A DNA stretch of 15,199 nt from assembly GCF_938040765.1 (NCBI RefSeq), contig NZ_CALIAA010000130.1:1-15199 (forward strand), written 5' to 3'. Source of the DNA: an uncultured Fretibacterium sp. GTDB taxonomy: Bacteria > Synergistota > Synergistia > Synergistales > Aminobacteriaceae. Positions 13,902-15,199 of this stretch are shown here, in pieces (position 1 is the stretch's first letter; each line of letters opens with the position of its first letter). A model generated the notes under the pieces. That model worked only from the letters and a program-made list of their open reading frames with translations, did no database searches and had not been told where the DNA came from. The translations under genes were made by a program, and so were the position numbers.

Positions 13902-15100
13902 TCACGCGCCCGCTCCTGGAACATATCTTTGCGGCTGCGAGCATCGAGCGATGGAACGACCATCCGCATCCGGCCGTCTTCACTGAGCTGGGCAAGCAGG
14001 CCCACAAGATGGTCGCCGCCTGGGTCTTGGGCAGGGCCGAGGAGGATGCGGGGCGTGCCGTGGACTGGAACGCCCTGATCGAGGGAGGGATCTTCGAGTT
14101 CCTGTACCGCGTCGTCGTCACGGACATCCGTCCTCCCGTGTTCCACAAGCTGATGCAGGACCGCGCCACGCGCGAGCAGATGGGGGAGTGGGTCTGCAAG
14201 AAGCTGGAGCCCGATCTGACGGCCTTCTCGCCCGAGGTGGCCCGGCGCTTCCGCGCCTATCACCGTGCGGAACCCGAGGGGCTGGAGCGGAGCATCCTGC
14301 GCGCGGCGCATTACATCGCCACCAAATGGGAGTTTAGCTTCATCCTGCACTGGAGCGCCGACATGTATGGCGTGGACCAGACGCGGCGGGAGATCGACGA
14401 GCAGATCTCCCGGATAGACCTGCCCGCCGCGCGGGAGATCCTGGAGAGCCCCGCGGACTCCAGGCTCTGGGGGTTCATATCGCTGGTGGGGCAGCTGACC
14501 TTCCAGAGGCGCTGGGCTCAGACCCCGCGGACCCCGCAGACCTCGGTCCTGGGGCACCTCCTCTTCGTCGCTCTCGTGTCCTGGATGGTCTCGCACGAGG
14601 TCGGGGTCTGTCCCAGACGTCTCTACAACAACTTCTTCGGGGGGCTCTTCCACGACATTCCCGAGGTTCTGACGCGGGACATCATCTCCCCCGTCAAGGC
14701 GTCCGTCGAGGGGCTTGACGAGATGATCCGACGCTACGAGAGGGAGGCGATGGAGGAGCGCATCTTCCCCCTCCTGCCCGAGGGGTGGCACCGGGAGCTG
14801 CGCTGGTACACGGAGGAGGAGTTCACGAACAAGACCTGGCAGGAGGGGCAGATCGACCCCGTGCAGCGGTACGCCGGGGACATCCCCCGGGAGCTGGACC
14901 GGGACTGCTACAATCCCATGGATGGACACATCATCGAGATATGCGACAAACTGGCCGCCTACATCGAGGCCTCCGTCTCCATCCGTACGGGCATCCGTTC
15001 CCCCGCGCTCGAGGAGGGAAAGCGGCGCCTCTACGACCGCTTCCGCCAGGCCCGGATCGAGGGCATCTCCCTGGGCTATCTGTTCGAGTACTTCCGTTGA
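13898..15100 (+). CDS. HD-domain protein (YfbR-like metal-dependent phosphohydrolase)
   Basis: This 400-residue cytoplasmic protein has an HD metal-dependent phosphohydrolase domain in its second half: His220 (SVLGHLLFVALVSW), His252-Asp253 (GGLFHDIPEVLTRDIISPVK) and probably Asp350 (EICDKLAAYIEA) as metal ligands. The GLFHDIPEVLTRD stretch resembles the HDASEVLTGD motif of the 5'-deoxynucleotidase YfbR, which suggests a nucleotide or nucleotide-like substrate. The first half (about 1-200) looks like a divergent, partly similar helical domain (HIFAAASIERWNDHP, KQAHKM), perhaps a degenerate HD repeat. The start codon overlaps the larB stop (ATGA), so the two are translationally coupled. A functional link, such as handling the AMP or nucleotide released by LarB, is speculation. 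No transmembrane segments or signal peptide are visible. Confidence 0.83.
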   Translation: MITRPLLEHIFAAASIERWNDHPHPAVFTELGKQAHKMVAAWVLGRAEEDAGRAVDWNALIEGGIFEFLYRVVVTDIRPPVFHKLMQDRATREQMGEWVCKKLEPDLTAFSPEVARRFRAYHRAEPEGLERSILRAAHYIATKWEFSFILHWSADMYGVDQTRREIDEQISRIDLPAAREILESPADSRLWGFISLVGQLTFQRRWAQTPRTPQTSVLGHLLFVALVSWMVSHEVGVCPRRLYNNFFGGLFHDIPEVLTRDIISPVKASVEGLDEMIRRYEREAMEERIFPLLPEGWHRELRWYTEEEFTNKTWQEGQIDPVQRYAGDIPRELDRDCYNPMDGHIIEICDKLAAYIEASVSIRTGIRSPALEEGKRRLYDRFRQARIEGISLGYLFEYFR

Positions 15101-15140
15101 AGGGGCCTCGCAGGCCGCTTCAACCAGGAGAGCCGTCATT

Positions 15141-15199
15141 GTGAGGATTCAGCTGTCCGACCGTTTCGGGTATGGAAGGATGCTGCGTTTTGTGGCCCC
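15141..15199 (+). CDS. Probable MATE-family efflux transporter, 5' end only
   Basis: GTG 15141 opens a frame that runs off the window edge after 19 codons. The residues (MRIQLSDRFGYGRMLRFVAP) resemble the N-terminus of a group of MATE multidrug/Na+ antiporters, which begin with (R)IQLSDHFTYGRLLRF before the first membrane helix. AGGAGA lies 9 bases upstream of GTG. It starts 40 bases after the HD-domain gene, with only a weak 5-bp hairpin (15104-15116) in the gap, so it may belong to the same transcript. The call rests on a short stretch and could change with more sequence. Confidence 0.5.
   Translation, partial: MRIQLSDRFGYGRMLRFVA

Noticed and set aside
1..15199. CRISPR arrays, tRNA or rRNA genes, insertion sequences, phage genes.
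   Set aside because: No regularly spaced repeats, cloverleaf sequences, transposase or phage-like frames were seen on either strand.

Overview
The window is GC-rich (apart from a few AT-rich promoter and leader stretches) and densely packed with bacterial genes. The gene content points to a strictly anaerobic, amino-acid-fermenting bacterium. It includes a selenocysteine-containing glycine/sarcosine/betaine reductase component, a phenylacetate-CoA ligase with a double-ACT partner, a chemoreceptor with an amino-acid-binding motif, and the non-mevalonate enzyme DXS. Together with the GC content this suggests the phylum Synergistota (Fretibacterium/Jonquetella-like). That placement is an inference from content and style, not from a marker gene.

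Layout. (1) Positions 114-2756, minus strand: a two-gene operon for a substrate-specific reductase component B. The pyruvoyl-enzyme precursor (GrdE/G/I family) comes first. The selenoprotein (GrdB/F/H family) follows, and its reading frame passes through an in-frame UGA at 381-383 with a SECIS-like hairpin directly after it. (2) Positions 2757-3225: a divergent regulatory region. On the plus strand it holds a good sigma-70 promoter, a 33-codon leader ORF with a strong ribosome binding site, a long-range antiterminator-like duplex and an intrinsic terminator, all before the next gene. (3) Positions 3226-5004, plus: phenylacetate-CoA ligase family protein and a tandem ACT-domain protein, ending in a hairpin. 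(4) Positions 5089-10080, minus: in transcription order, a D-2-hydroxyacid dehydrogenase, a dCache chemoreceptor, and a cytoplasmic PAS histidine kinase translationally coupled to a NarL-type response regulator. (5) Positions 10330-15100, plus: dxs, tlyA, a tandem-hairpin terminator, then larB coupled by an ATGA overlap to an HD-domain protein. The 5' end of a probable MATE transporter gene runs off the right edge.

How it fits together. The reductase component would pass a carboxymethyl group from glycine, sarcosine or betaine to proteins A and C, which are not in the window. The ligase/ACT pair belongs to aromatic amino acid (2-oxoacid) breakdown. The chemoreceptor carries the residues of the amino-acid-binding dCache motif. 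Most of the window therefore concerns sensing and using amino acids and their derivatives. The isoprenoid, rRNA-methylation and nickel-pincer-cofactor genes on the right are housekeeping or cofactor functions. The most notable candidate for something undescribed is the leader/attenuator in front of the phenylacetate-CoA ligase gene.
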